Of a stretch of 64,000 bases of DNA, positions 44,909-52,122 are shown piece by piece. Source of the stretch: Flavobacteriaceae bacterium (GTDB taxonomy: Bacteria > Bacteroidota > Bacteroidia > Flavobacteriales > Flavobacteriaceae); NCBI GenBank assembly GCA_947453195.1, contig CANGFO010000001.1, positions 62,001-126,000 of the forward strand, read 5' to 3'. The notes beneath the pieces were generated by a model. That model was given only the letters and a program-made list of their open reading frames with translations. It did no database searches and was not told where the DNA came from. The position numbers and the translations under genes were made by a program. Numbering within the stretch: position 1 is the first letter of the stretch; each line of letters starts with the position of its first letter.

Positions 44909-45598
44909 TTACGAAACCAAATCATACTCGGGATAGGTTTGTTTTAGGTATTCGGTGGCTTTGGAGGGAATAATAAAAAAAATGATGTATTCAATAATTA
45001 CCATTGAAACCATAAAAAAACTCATAAAAAATAACATAATTAGATTGGAATGATTTTCAAACTGTAAAAATAACTGAAAAGGCAAATAACTCATTCCCGC
45101 CATCGAGCTGTATCCATAAATAATATCTTTCAATAGCCATTTCTTTCCCTCTATTTTTGCTGTTTTTTTTCTTTTACTATTCATTCGAATTAATCCAACC
45201 CAAAAGGAAATTAAAATCATAAAAGTAAGTATTTCAGCAACTTCATGAGAAATAGTAATAGATTTCAGTAATTGAAACACGAGAAAAATCGATACTAGCG
45301 TTCCTATAATTTGGGGTAATCTAAAAAAAGCTTTAAAATGCTGCCACACTAATTTATTGTATTTTTTATTCATGGCTTTTTGACGTTGTTCTACCACATC
45401 CATAAAACCAAATATTCCAAATTTTTTGAACTCCATTTGTAAAGCTTCCTCAAAAGTTCGTTTTGGATTTTCTGTGCATTGTTCTTCAATAGAATTAGCT
45501 AAATGATCTACCAATTCCGTTTGCAAATCGTAATATTCAACATAATGTTGTTGTGTGAAAGTGTAAAGTTTTTGGATTTGGTCGGCTGATAATTTCAT
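44909..45598 (-). CDS. HAAS-like membrane protein, paralogue 3
   Basis: A 229-residue protein: an N-terminal cytoplasmic helical region (about 1-80) with the shared MKLSxxQI...DLQTELVDHLANSIEE pattern resembling the HAAS/permease-prefix domain, then about four to five membrane helices from about residue 95. The ORF track starts at a TTG overlapping the previous stop; the ATG at 45598 gives the same MKLS start as its paralogues and is chosen. It is the last gene of the PadR-led operon. Function unknown. Confidence 0.75.
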   Translation of the reverse strand: MKLSADQIQKLYTFTQQHYVEYYDLQTELVDHLANSIEEQCTENPKRTFEEALQMEFKKFGIFGFMDVVEQRQKAMNKKYNKLVWQHFKAFFRLPQIIGTLVSIFLVFQLLKSITISHEVAEILTFMILISFWVGLIRMNSKRKKTAKIEGKKWLLKDIIYGYSSMAGMSYLPFQLFLQFENHSNLIMLFFMSFFMVSMVIIEYIIFFIIPSKATEYLKQTYPEYDLVS

Positions 45599-45600
45599 AT

Positions 45601-46284
45601 TCAAAAATAGAGTTTGTGTTTTTTAAGTGTTTTAAAGTGTTTTACCACGAGATTCATACCTAGTATTGTGTAGGAAAATAATGTCATATAGCAAGTATTG
45701 CCAATAGCAACAATAAAAACAGACATATTCGGTCTATAAAAATGAATATGCATTTCTCCAAAACTGATCATGAGTAAAAAAATCACCATTGACCAACCCC
45801 TTCTTATAAATAATCGACTATAAGTGGTTTTCCTTTTAGAGTTTAATACCACAAAATATAAGGTAAGTGTTGATAAACTACAAAATATAAAAAATGCTTG
45901 AATTAAATTATCCGAAATTCTAATTATCTTTTCTCCATGATAAATTTGGTAGAATCCTGTTAGAATAATACTCGCAATAACCGCAGAAAAGTAGGTGCTT
46001 TTTGCAAGATCTTGAGTGTTTGATACACATTTATCAATTATTATTTTTGGTGCGTGAAAAAAATTTCCAAGCCAAAATGGAGCACTGGTTGTTCTTAAAA
46101 TATTTCGTCTTTCATAAAAAGAGTTCTTAAGAGCTAAATCAAAATCTACGCCTTCATCTTCAATTTTATCTTCAATTTCCGAAGCAATATGGTCTATCAA
46201 TTCTAATTTTATGTCGACATAAACTACTCCCTTCAATACTAAATTTTCGTCTATTTTTGCTATTTGTTCTTTGGATAATTTCAT
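45601..46284 (-). CDS. HAAS-like membrane protein, paralogue 2
   Basis: A 227-residue paralogue with the same plan: N-terminal region with MKLSKEQIAKIDE and KLELIDHIASEIEDKI, then about four membrane helices from about residue 95. It starts with the ATG at 46284, one base after the previous gene's stop (the track's TTG is rejected). It ends 2 bases before the next paralogue. It is more divergent in its membrane part than in its head. Confidence 0.75.
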   Translation of the reverse strand: MKLSKEQIAKIDENLVLKGVVYVDIKLELIDHIASEIEDKIEDEGVDFDLALKNSFYERRNILRTTSAPFWLGNFFHAPKIIIDKCVSNTQDLAKSTYFSAVIASIILTGFYQIYHGEKIIRISDNLIQAFFIFCSLSTLTLYFVVLNSKRKTTYSRLFIRRGWSMVIFLLMISFGEMHIHFYRPNMSVFIVAIGNTCYMTLFSYTILGMNLVVKHFKTLKKHKLYF

Positions 46285-46285
46285 A

Positions 46286-46915
46286 TTATACAATATTTAA
46301 ACGCTTCTTAAATTGCATGTGTTTTATATAACTATAAATTGCAATTGGAAAATAAGCAATAATCGTTGAATTCCAAAATAAACCCATTGGATAGGCTGCA
46401 GGAACAACGTAAGAAGCAACTCCAAAAAATAAAAAGAATGTAGCCATTTTATAAATTCGACTAAACTCATAAGAATAACTTGTTTCCTGTTTATTTATTG
46501 AAATAAAATAGCGTAAAATAAATAAAGATAAAAATAAAATAGCGCCGATGTAGAACATTGTACCTTTAGTATTTGCTGTTTCAAACTCTTTAAAATATAA
46601 AACTGAAAGACCAAGAATTATAGGAAGTGTTATGGAACTATAAATAATGTAACGCTTTTTAATTGCATTTAAAACCACAACTGAAAAACCTCTTTTATTA
46701 CTAATCCAAATACTATGCTTTAAAACCAAACTAGTTTCCCACGCTTTCAAAACTATTGTCACCGCTTCTTCAAAAGTGTTATTTTGATTTTTACACAAAT
46801 CTTCTATTTGGGTCGCAAAGTGATCTTTTATTTCAAGTTTAAAATCTAAAAAATCTAAGCCTCGATTTTCTAAAATTTCATCAATTTTTGCTATTTGTAT
46901 TTTAGATAATTTCAT
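46286..46915 (-). CDS. HAAS-like membrane protein, paralogue 1
   Basis: A 209-residue paralogue. The head has MKLSKIQIAKIDEIL and KLEIKDHFATQIEDLCKN, then FEEAV, as in the others, followed by about five membrane helices from residue 88. Only the head is clearly conserved among the three, which suggests a shared docking or signalling role for it. It starts 2 bases after the lipoprotein gene's stop. Confidence 0.75.
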   Translation of the reverse strand: MKLSKIQIAKIDEILENRGLDFLDFKLEIKDHFATQIEDLCKNQNNTFEEAVTIVLKAWETSLVLKHSIWISNKRGFSVVVLNAIKKRYIIYSSITLPIILGLSVLYFKEFETANTKGTMFYIGAILFLSLFILRYFISINKQETSYSYEFSRIYKMATFFLFFGVASYVVPAAYPMGLFWNSTIIAYFPIAIYSYIKHMQFKKRLNIV

Positions 46916-46917
46916 AA

Positions 46918-47484
46918 TTAATTTTCTTCTTTGGGTAAATCATTTAATGTTTTTATATACTTGCCATGCTCAAAAAAGAAAAGATTTCCTAACCATTCTT
47001 TATCTTTAAATGGTTTATCTCTTAATTCATTATGAAAATATTGGGTATAAACCGATCTAAAACTTTTTTTATAATAATCCCCATCTATAGCAAAAAGCGG
47101 CGAAGTAAAATTTTGGCTTAACGTTCTGTCTAAATTAGCAAAACCATTCATTACCAAAAACAACTTATAATGGTGTTTTTGGGCATACTTCTCATACACT
47201 TTGAGTGGTCTACAAAATTCCGAAGAGCAGCCATTGGTAAACTCATATACCATTGCAGCATCATATTTTAACAATTCTTCTTTTAATTGCAACGCATTGA
47301 TTTTATAAATAGTGTCTTTACTCAGATTTTCAAAATTTTTAAGGGCAATGATTTTAGATTTTTCTATTGGAGTAAGTTTACCATAATCATTAGTAAGTCC
47401 GTTAATTTTACACGAAGTTAGTATTGACAGTAGTAATGATACTAATAGGTATACTAAGCAATTTGGTCTGTTGTTATTTTTCAT
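46918..47484 (-). CDS. Lipoprotein of unknown function, possibly thioredoxin-like
   Basis: A 188-residue lipoprotein with lipobox cysteine at about residue 25 (LTSCKING). The mature part contains VYEFTNGCSSEFCRPLKVYEK, a strand then two cysteines five residues apart (CSSEFC), followed by a second strand (HYKLFLVMNGF). This resembles a thioredoxin-like core, but the cysteine spacing is not the classical CxxC, so redox activity is uncertain. The ATG at 47484 is chosen over the track's TTG. It begins 2 bases after padR. Confidence 0.65.
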   Translation of the reverse strand: MKNNNRPNCLVYLLVSLLLSILTSCKINGLTNDYGKLTPIEKSKIIALKNFENLSKDTIYKINALQLKEELLKYDAAMVYEFTNGCSSEFCRPLKVYEKYAQKHHYKLFLVMNGFANLDRTLSQNFTSPLFAIDGDYYKKSFRSVYTQYFHNELRDKPFKDKEWLGNLFFFEHGKYIKTLNDLPKEEN

Positions 47485-47486
47485 TT

Positions 47487-47822
47487 TCAATATTCTAATT
47501 TTGGATTTACTAAACTTTGCATGTTTCTAATAAAATCTTCCAATTCAGCCAATCGGTTAATGGTTTCTTTGCTTCCTTTTTCGGTAAGTTTATAGTATTT
47601 TCGTAATCTATTGTCTACATTTTCAACCTCCACTTCTAGAACTCCTTCGGCTTCCAATTTATGCAAAGCGGGATACAAAGCACCTTCGGTTATTTTCAAT
47701 TCCCCACTAGTAATTTCCTTTACCTTCTGGGTAATTTCATAACCATACATCCTACCGTTTTCCTCCAAAAGTTTCATCACTATGGTATTCAAACTACCTT
47801 TATATAATTGCGAATTTTTCAT
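47487..47822 (-). CDS. PadR-family transcriptional regulator
   Basis: A 111-residue winged-helix regulator of the PadR (s1-type) group. The recognition core GRMYGYEITQKVKEITSGELKITEGALYPALHKLEAEGVL is the PadR signature, followed by RRKYYKLT-like RLRKYYKLTEKGSKE and a C-terminal dimerisation helix. The track starts at a GTG inside a repeat remnant; the ATG at 47822 gives the normal start (MKNSQLYKGS). It is the first gene of the HAAS-like operon. PadR proteins often repress their own operon, which fits the operator described. Confidence 0.93.
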   Translation of the reverse strand: MKNSQLYKGSLNTIVMKLLEENGRMYGYEITQKVKEITSGELKITEGALYPALHKLEAEGVLEVEVENVDNRLRKYYKLTEKGSKETINRLAELEDFIRNMQSLVNPKLEY

Positions 47823-47828
47823 CTTTTT

Positions 47829-47854
47829 GTTATTTTGAGACACGAAGCACTCTC
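47829..47854. repeat. Diverged dispersed repeat in padR leader
   Basis: GTTATTTTGAGACACGAAGCACTCTC, about 21 of 26 bases matching the 34111 copy. It lies just upstream of the padR ATG and contains the rejected GTG start, so part of the untranslated leader appears derived from the repeat. Confidence 0.5.
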
Positions 47855-47866
47855 TTAATTAAGGTA

Positions 47867-47909
47867 CAAATATACATAAGTTTTTTATATACATAAAATT
47901 CTTATGTAT
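47867..47909. promoter_or_regulatory. padR promoter with candidate operator
   Basis: TATATTTG (-7 box, minus strand, 47874-47867) overlaps a half-site TATACATAAG (47871-47880). A direct copy lies at 47888-47897, and an inverted copy CTTATGTAT at 47901-47909. ATACATAA-AATTC-TTATGTAT (47889-47909) is a perfect palindrome with a 5-base centre. The layout is typical of an autoregulatory site for a dimeric repressor such as PadR. Confidence 0.55.
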
Positions 47910-47926
47910 TATTTATAAAAAAATAA

Positions 47927-47957
47927 TTGGAAATGTGAAAAATGTAAAGTAAATTTG
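47927..47957 (+). promoter_or_regulatory. Promoter of membrane protein-XRE operon
   Basis: TTG (47927-47929), 20-base spacer, TAAATTTG (47950-47957, TAnnTTTG). It lies 28 bases before the ATG at 47986 and is one of the best full promoter matches in the window. Confidence 0.6.
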
Positions 47958-47985
47958 TCATTATGTAAACTTAACTTATTAAAAA

Positions 47986-48399
47986 ATGAAAAATATAGAA
48001 GCTAAAGGCGTAGGGTTTCCAAACTATTTCAAAAAAATTGGTGTTATTTTATTTGTTTTAGTGATTGTTGTAATGCTTATTATAAAAGGATTACATTATA
48101 ATTTTAATACAACCCAAAAAGGAAATATTAAAATTGTAGGAATGAGTTTATTAAATATAGGATTATGCTTTATAGCATTTGCAAAAGAAAAAATAGACGA
48201 TGAAATGATGGTTCATCTTAAATTAAAATCCATCTATGGAGCATTAATTTTTGGAATTGTTTATACTTTAATTTCACCTCTAATTGATATAGCATTTAAT
48301 GATGCCGTTCAACTAATATCGGCACAACAACTGGTTACCCTTATGCTATTTTCTCATATTGGAACTTATTTTTTTCTAAAACGAAATGAAAATAAATGA
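47986..48399 (+). CDS. Small four-helix membrane protein
   Basis: A 137-residue protein with about four membrane helices (about 16-35, 49-66, 84-105, 115-132) and few long loops. I do not recognise a family with certainty. Its stop overlaps the following XRE regulator gene by 4 bases (ATGA), so translation is coupled. It is divergent from padR. Pairs of a small membrane protein and a tiny XRE regulator are common in Firmicutes and Bacteroidota, but their roles differ. Confidence 0.7.
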   Translation: MKNIEAKGVGFPNYFKKIGVILFVLVIVVMLIIKGLHYNFNTTQKGNIKIVGMSLLNIGLCFIAFAKEKIDDEMMVHLKLKSIYGALIFGIVYTLISPLIDIAFNDAVQLISAQQLVTLMLFSHIGTYFFLKRNENK

Positions 48400-48599
48400 A
48401 AAATACTCTAAAAGTAGAAAGAGCGAAACTTAATTTTACGCAACAAGATTTAGCAGATAAAGTATTTGTTTCTAGACAAACCATTAACTCTATAGAAACG
48501 GAAAGATATATACCTTCAACCGTTCTTGCCTTAAAAATTTCGAAAGTGTTTGCTATTAGCGTTAACGAAATATTTATACTAGAGGAACATGAAAAATAA
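48396..48599 (+). CDS. XRE-family helix-turn-helix regulator
   Basis: A 67-residue DNA-binding protein consisting of one HTH_3 domain: LNFTQQDLADKVFVSRQTIN followed by IETERYIPSTVLALKISKVF is diagnostic. It has no effector domain, which suggests it acts as a compact regulator, possibly of its own operon. Its ATG overlaps the preceding stop (ATGA). Confidence 0.92.
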   Translation: MKNTLKVERAKLNFTQQDLADKVFVSRQTINSIETERYIPSTVLALKISKVFAISVNEIFILEEHEK

Positions 48600-48646
48600 G
48601 AGATCATAAAGAAACCTAAACTCTAAAGTAAAATAATATTCTTTGC

Positions 48647-48654
48647 TATCTTTG
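48647..48654 (+). promoter_or_regulatory. -7 box of PaaE-like reductase promoter
   Basis: TATCTTTG, an exact TAnnTTTG match, 16 bases before the ATG at 48671. Confidence 0.45.
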
Positions 48655-48670
48655 TAAAAAATAAAATCCA

Positions 48671-49723
48671 ATGGCATCTTTTTATAAGTTACAAATCAAA
48701 GAAATTAAGCGAGAAACCCCAAGCGCAGTTTCTGTAGTTTTTAATGTCCCAACCGAATTACAATCTGCATATCAATTCATCGCAGGTCAATATATTAATT
48801 TGAAATTAACGCTTGACGGAAAAGAAATTCGTCGTGCCTATTCCATTTGTTCTTCGCCTAATAATGGTGAATTACGCATTGCAATTAAGGCGGTTAAAAA
48901 TGGTCTTTTTTCAAAATTTGCTAACGAAAACCTTAGCGTAGGCGATATCCTAGAAGTAGGTCAACCGGAAGGAAAATTTACTTTTGAACCGAATATTGAA
49001 AAACAAAAAAACTACGCAGCTCTAGTTGCTGGAAGCGGAATTACGCCAGTAATGTCAATCTTACAGTCGGTTTTAGAAAACGAACCGAACAGTTCTTTTG
49101 TGTTACTTTATGGAAATAAAACTCCTGAAGAAACTATTTTTCACCAACAGTTACACGATTTACAATTGAAATATGTTGGCCGTTTATTAGTGCATTATGC
49201 TTTCAGCCAAAGCAAAGTTGAAAACGAACTTTTTGGAAGAATAGACAAGTCAAATATCAACTTTGTTTTTGACAACAAGCACAAAGAAAAAGATTTTGAC
49301 AAGTTCTATTTATGTGGTCCTGAAGAGATGATCAACTTGGCAACTGCCGTTTTAAAAGAACACAACGTTGCCGATAAAAACATCAAATTTGAATTGTTTA
49401 CCGCATCAGGCACTGAAAATACCGAAGCAAGTTCTCACGAAGGACATACTAAAATCACGGTTTTGGTAGACGACGAGGAAACGACTTTTGAAATGAGTCA
49501 GAAGCAAACCATTTTAGATGCTGCTTTAAAACAAGGCATTGACGCTCCTTATTCTTGCCAAGGCGGAATTTGCAGCAGTTGTTTAGCTCGTGTTTCTAAA
49601 GGTACTGCAGAGATGAAAAAGAATTCTATTTTGAGTGATAAAGAAGTGGCTGATGGTCTTATTTTAACTTGTCAAGCACATCCAACTTCGAGTGAATTAA
49701 CTGTAGATTTTGATGATGTTTAA
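48671..49723 (+). CDS. PaaE-like NAD(P)H oxidoreductase with 2Fe-2S ferredoxin domain
   Basis: A 350-residue flavo-iron-sulfur reductase. The N-terminal FAD domain has RRAYSICSSP (about 56-65), the NAD(P)-binding domain has GSGITPVMSIL, and the C-terminal plant-type ferredoxin domain has CQGGICSSCLARV with the fourth cysteine in ILTCQAHP. It moves electrons from NAD(P)H to a partner, as PaaE does for the phenylacetyl-CoA epoxidase. No paaABCD genes are in the window, so its partner is unknown. It is convergent with the GT9 gene, sharing 4 bases at the stops. Confidence 0.93.
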   Translation: MASFYKLQIKEIKRETPSAVSVVFNVPTELQSAYQFIAGQYINLKLTLDGKEIRRAYSICSSPNNGELRIAIKAVKNGLFSKFANENLSVGDILEVGQPEGKFTFEPNIEKQKNYAALVAGSGITPVMSILQSVLENEPNSSFVLLYGNKTPEETIFHQQLHDLQLKYVGRLLVHYAFSQSKVENELFGRIDKSNINFVFDNKHKEKDFDKFYLCGPEEMINLATAVLKEHNVADKNIKFELFTASGTENTEASSHEGHTKITVLVDDEETTFEMSQKQTILDAALKQGIDAPYSCQGGICSSCLARVSKGTAEMKKNSILSDKEVADGLILTCQAHPTSSELTVDFDDV

Positions 49724-50757
49724 TTAAGTTGTGACAGTATTCTGTCAACTATTTTTTCTGGCGAAATTGTTCGCATAGCATCTTCATAACCATCAACTTT
49801 TACGTTTCCATAAACCGAAGTAGGCAATAAAGGGTATTGCGCTCTATCGGCAACCAAACAATTTTCTTCTGGTTGGTTATACGGTGCAAAGCCAGCATAA
49901 GGATGCGTAGCGCCCCATAAAGTTACCGTTTTTACTCCAAATAATGCCGCCAAATGCGCATTTCCAGAATCCATAGAAAGCATAACATCTAGATTTGAAA
50001 TGAGATGCAACTCATCGATAAATGAGATTTTTTTTGAAAAATTAAATACATTATCTAATCCATTTGCCAAATGTTCTAATCGAACAAAATCGGGTTCACC
50101 CCCAAATAATAAAACCGTATAGTGTTTGTTTTCGGAAAGTGCTGCGATCACTTTTTCCATTAAATCAATTGGATAAGTTTTTCCTTTATAATGTGCAAAT
50201 GGAGCAATTCCAATCCATTTTTCATTTTTTTTGCCCAAAAGGGAGCTTGCTTTTTCGGGAATAGGTCCTTTTTCTAACAAATAAGGCATGTCCAAATTAA
50301 CTGAATAACCCAATTTCTTAAGCGTGTCCAGGTGTCTTTGGATCATTGTTTTTAGCGGACGAAAATCTTTATTAGTTAAGCTAGTGAGTGCTTTTTTATC
50401 GGCTCTACCTTTATCGGTTGCGGCTACTTTTTTGCCAAAAAGTGCAAATAATTGGCGCACCACTTGAGATCGAAGCACGTTGTGAAAATCGGCAATCTGG
50501 TTTACCCCAAGCGCTTTTAAATCGGAGTATAACTTGATAATACCTACGAAGCCCTTGTGTTGGTGGTGGGTATGAACCGAGAAAAAATTTACATTCGGAA
50601 TATTTTCAAAAATCGATTTGAAAAACGGCCTTGAAACAATGGTAATTTTTAAGTCGGGATACTGCTTGGACAAGGCAAGAACAACAGGAACTGTCATGGC
50701 AACATCTCCCATAGCAGAGAGTCTGATAATGGCAATATGCTGAGCGTTATTCGACAA
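49720..50757 (-). CDS. Glycosyltransferase family 9 (heptosyltransferase-like)
   Basis: A 345-residue GT-B enzyme of the ADP-heptose:LPS heptosyltransferase family. The N-terminus HIAIIRLSAMGDVAMTVPVVLAL and the C-terminal donor-binding segment MSMDSGNAHLAALFGVKTVTLWGATHPYAGF are typical. It most likely adds a sugar to the LPS inner core; the exact sugar is not clear in Bacteroidota. It begins 5 bases after the DUF4254 gene. Confidence 0.9.
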   Translation of the reverse strand: MSNNAQHIAIIRLSAMGDVAMTVPVVLALSKQYPDLKITIVSRPFFKSIFENIPNVNFFSVHTHHQHKGFVGIIKLYSDLKALGVNQIADFHNVLRSQVVRQLFALFGKKVAATDKGRADKKALTSLTNKDFRPLKTMIQRHLDTLKKLGYSVNLDMPYLLEKGPIPEKASSLLGKKNEKWIGIAPFAHYKGKTYPIDLMEKVIAALSENKHYTVLLFGGEPDFVRLEHLANGLDNVFNFSKKISFIDELHLISNLDVMLSMDSGNAHLAALFGVKTVTLWGATHPYAGFAPYNQPEENCLVADRAQYPLLPTSVYGNVKVDGYEDAMRTISPEKIVDRILSQLN

Positions 50758-50762
50758 GTAGA

Positions 50763-51368
50763 TTATTTTTTATTCTGATATAAAACTGGATTCAAATCGT
50801 CGTCGTTGTACATTTTCATCTGTTTGTACACTTTCATAAATTTATCTCCGTTTTCAATATCCAATAATAAATCATCAATTGCAGTAGATAAATCCGAGCG
50901 TTGCTCTAAAAGCACATTTAGTTTTTCTTGGCATTTATCTCTATGTTCTTGCGAAGCTTCTGTACGAGTCACTTCTTCATTCATGTGATAAATTTTTAAA
51001 GCTAAAATAGACAATCTATCAATGGTCCAAGCTGGACTTTCTGAGTTGATTTTGGCAGATGCCTTAACGGCAACATGAGCATATTTTTGAAGGAAATAAC
51101 TGTCAATATATTCTACCATGTCGGTGCGTTCTTGATTGGAAGCGTCGATTTTTCTTTTTAAAGTTAAAGCTGCAACTGGGTCAATATTTGGATCTCTAAT
51201 AATGTCTTCGTAATGCCATTGCACGGTATCAATCCAGTTTTTAAAATACAACAAATGCTCAATTTTATCACTTGGATAAGGGTTGTTTATAGGTTGATCT
51301 ACACTGTCGTGAACGTGGTAATCCTTAATACTTTGTTCAAATATGGAATAGGCAAATTTTGAAAACAT
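50763..51368 (-). CDS. DUF4254 protein
   Basis: A 201-residue soluble, mostly helical protein matching the Bacteroidota DUF4254 family in length and in the WIDTVQWHYEDIIRDP and DRLSILALKIYHMNEEV segments. No function is established. Its pairing with the GT9 gene (5 bases apart, same direction) is common in flavobacteria and suggests a link to LPS core synthesis. Confidence 0.85.
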   Translation of the reverse strand: MFSKFAYSIFEQSIKDYHVHDSVDQPINNPYPSDKIEHLLYFKNWIDTVQWHYEDIIRDPNIDPVAALTLKRKIDASNQERTDMVEYIDSYFLQKYAHVAVKASAKINSESPAWTIDRLSILALKIYHMNEEVTRTEASQEHRDKCQEKLNVLLEQRSDLSTAIDDLLLDIENGDKFMKVYKQMKMYNDDDLNPVLYQNKK

Positions 51369-51419
51369 AACTATATCATTTTAATTATTTCATACAATTT
51401 GACCAAAAGGTCTCGGGTG

Positions 51420-51427
51420 CAAAGATA
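51420..51427 (-). promoter_or_regulatory. -7 box of DUF4254-GT9 operon
   Basis: TATCTTTG on the minus strand, an exact TAnnTTTG match, 51 bases before the DUF4254 ATG. It sits in the 100-base divergent gap with upp. Confidence 0.4.
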
Positions 51428-51468
51428 GTTTTTATACTTTTACATAAACCTACTTAATTATCACTTTT

Positions 51469-52122
51469 ATGCAAATTCATTATATTTCTAATAACAACAG
51501 TATACTAAATCATTTTTTGGCAGAAATTAGAGCTGTAGAAATCCAAAAAGACAGCATGCGTTTTAGAAAAAACATGGAACGCATTGGTGAAATAATGGCG
51601 TATGAAATTAGTAAGGAATTGCACTATCAAGAACTTGCTGTTACTACTCCACTAGGCGTAAAACAAACTACAGCAATTGCAGACAAAGTAGTTTTGTGTT
51701 CTATCCTTAGAGCAGGATTGGCATTACATTCGGGATTTACAAACTTTTTTGATCATGCCGAAAACGGATTTGTTTCAGCGTACAGACACCATCCAAATAA
51801 CGATGATTTTTTTGATATTTTAATAGAATATAAGGCAATGCCTTCATTGGAAAACAAAACCCTAATCCTGATTGATCCGATGCTAGCCACTGGACAATCT
51901 ATTGTTGCGGTGTTAAATAAATTAAACCTAGAACAAAACCCTAAAGAAATTCATATTGCCGTGGTGATTGCAGCGCCGGAAGGAATAACTTATTTAGAAA
52001 AAAATATTCCGAGCAATTGCCATCTTTGGGTAGCGTCATTAGACGAAAAACTTAATGAAAAAAACTACATTATTCCGGGACTTGGAGATGCAGGCGATTT
52101 GGCTTTTGGAGATAAATTATAG
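51469..52122 (+). CDS. upp: Uracil phosphoribosyltransferase
   Basis: Salvages uracil to UMP using PRPP. The PRPP-binding motif is LILIDPMLATGQSIVAVL, and LCSILRAGLALHSGFTNFF and PGLGDAGDLAFGDKL are typical uracil-specific segments. Length is 217 residues. It overlaps the convergent DUF6427 gene by 6 bases. Confidence 0.95.
   Translation: MQIHYISNNNSILNHFLAEIRAVEIQKDSMRFRKNMERIGEIMAYEISKELHYQELAVTTPLGVKQTTAIADKVVLCSILRAGLALHSGFTNFFDHAENGFVSAYRHHPNNDDFFDILIEYKAMPSLENKTLILIDPMLATGQSIVAVLNKLNLEQNPKEIHIAVVIAAPEGITYLEKNIPSNCHLWVASLDEKLNEKNYIIPGLGDAGDLAFGDKL

Noticed and set aside
45599-47843. TTG/GTG starts in the PadR operon (45604, 46293, 47490, 47843)
   Set aside because: Each overlaps the previous stop or the repeat; the nearby ATG gives the conserved start in each case.
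48341-48607. 88-aa minus-strand ORF
   Set aside because: Antisense to the XRE regulator, which has a clear HTH domain.
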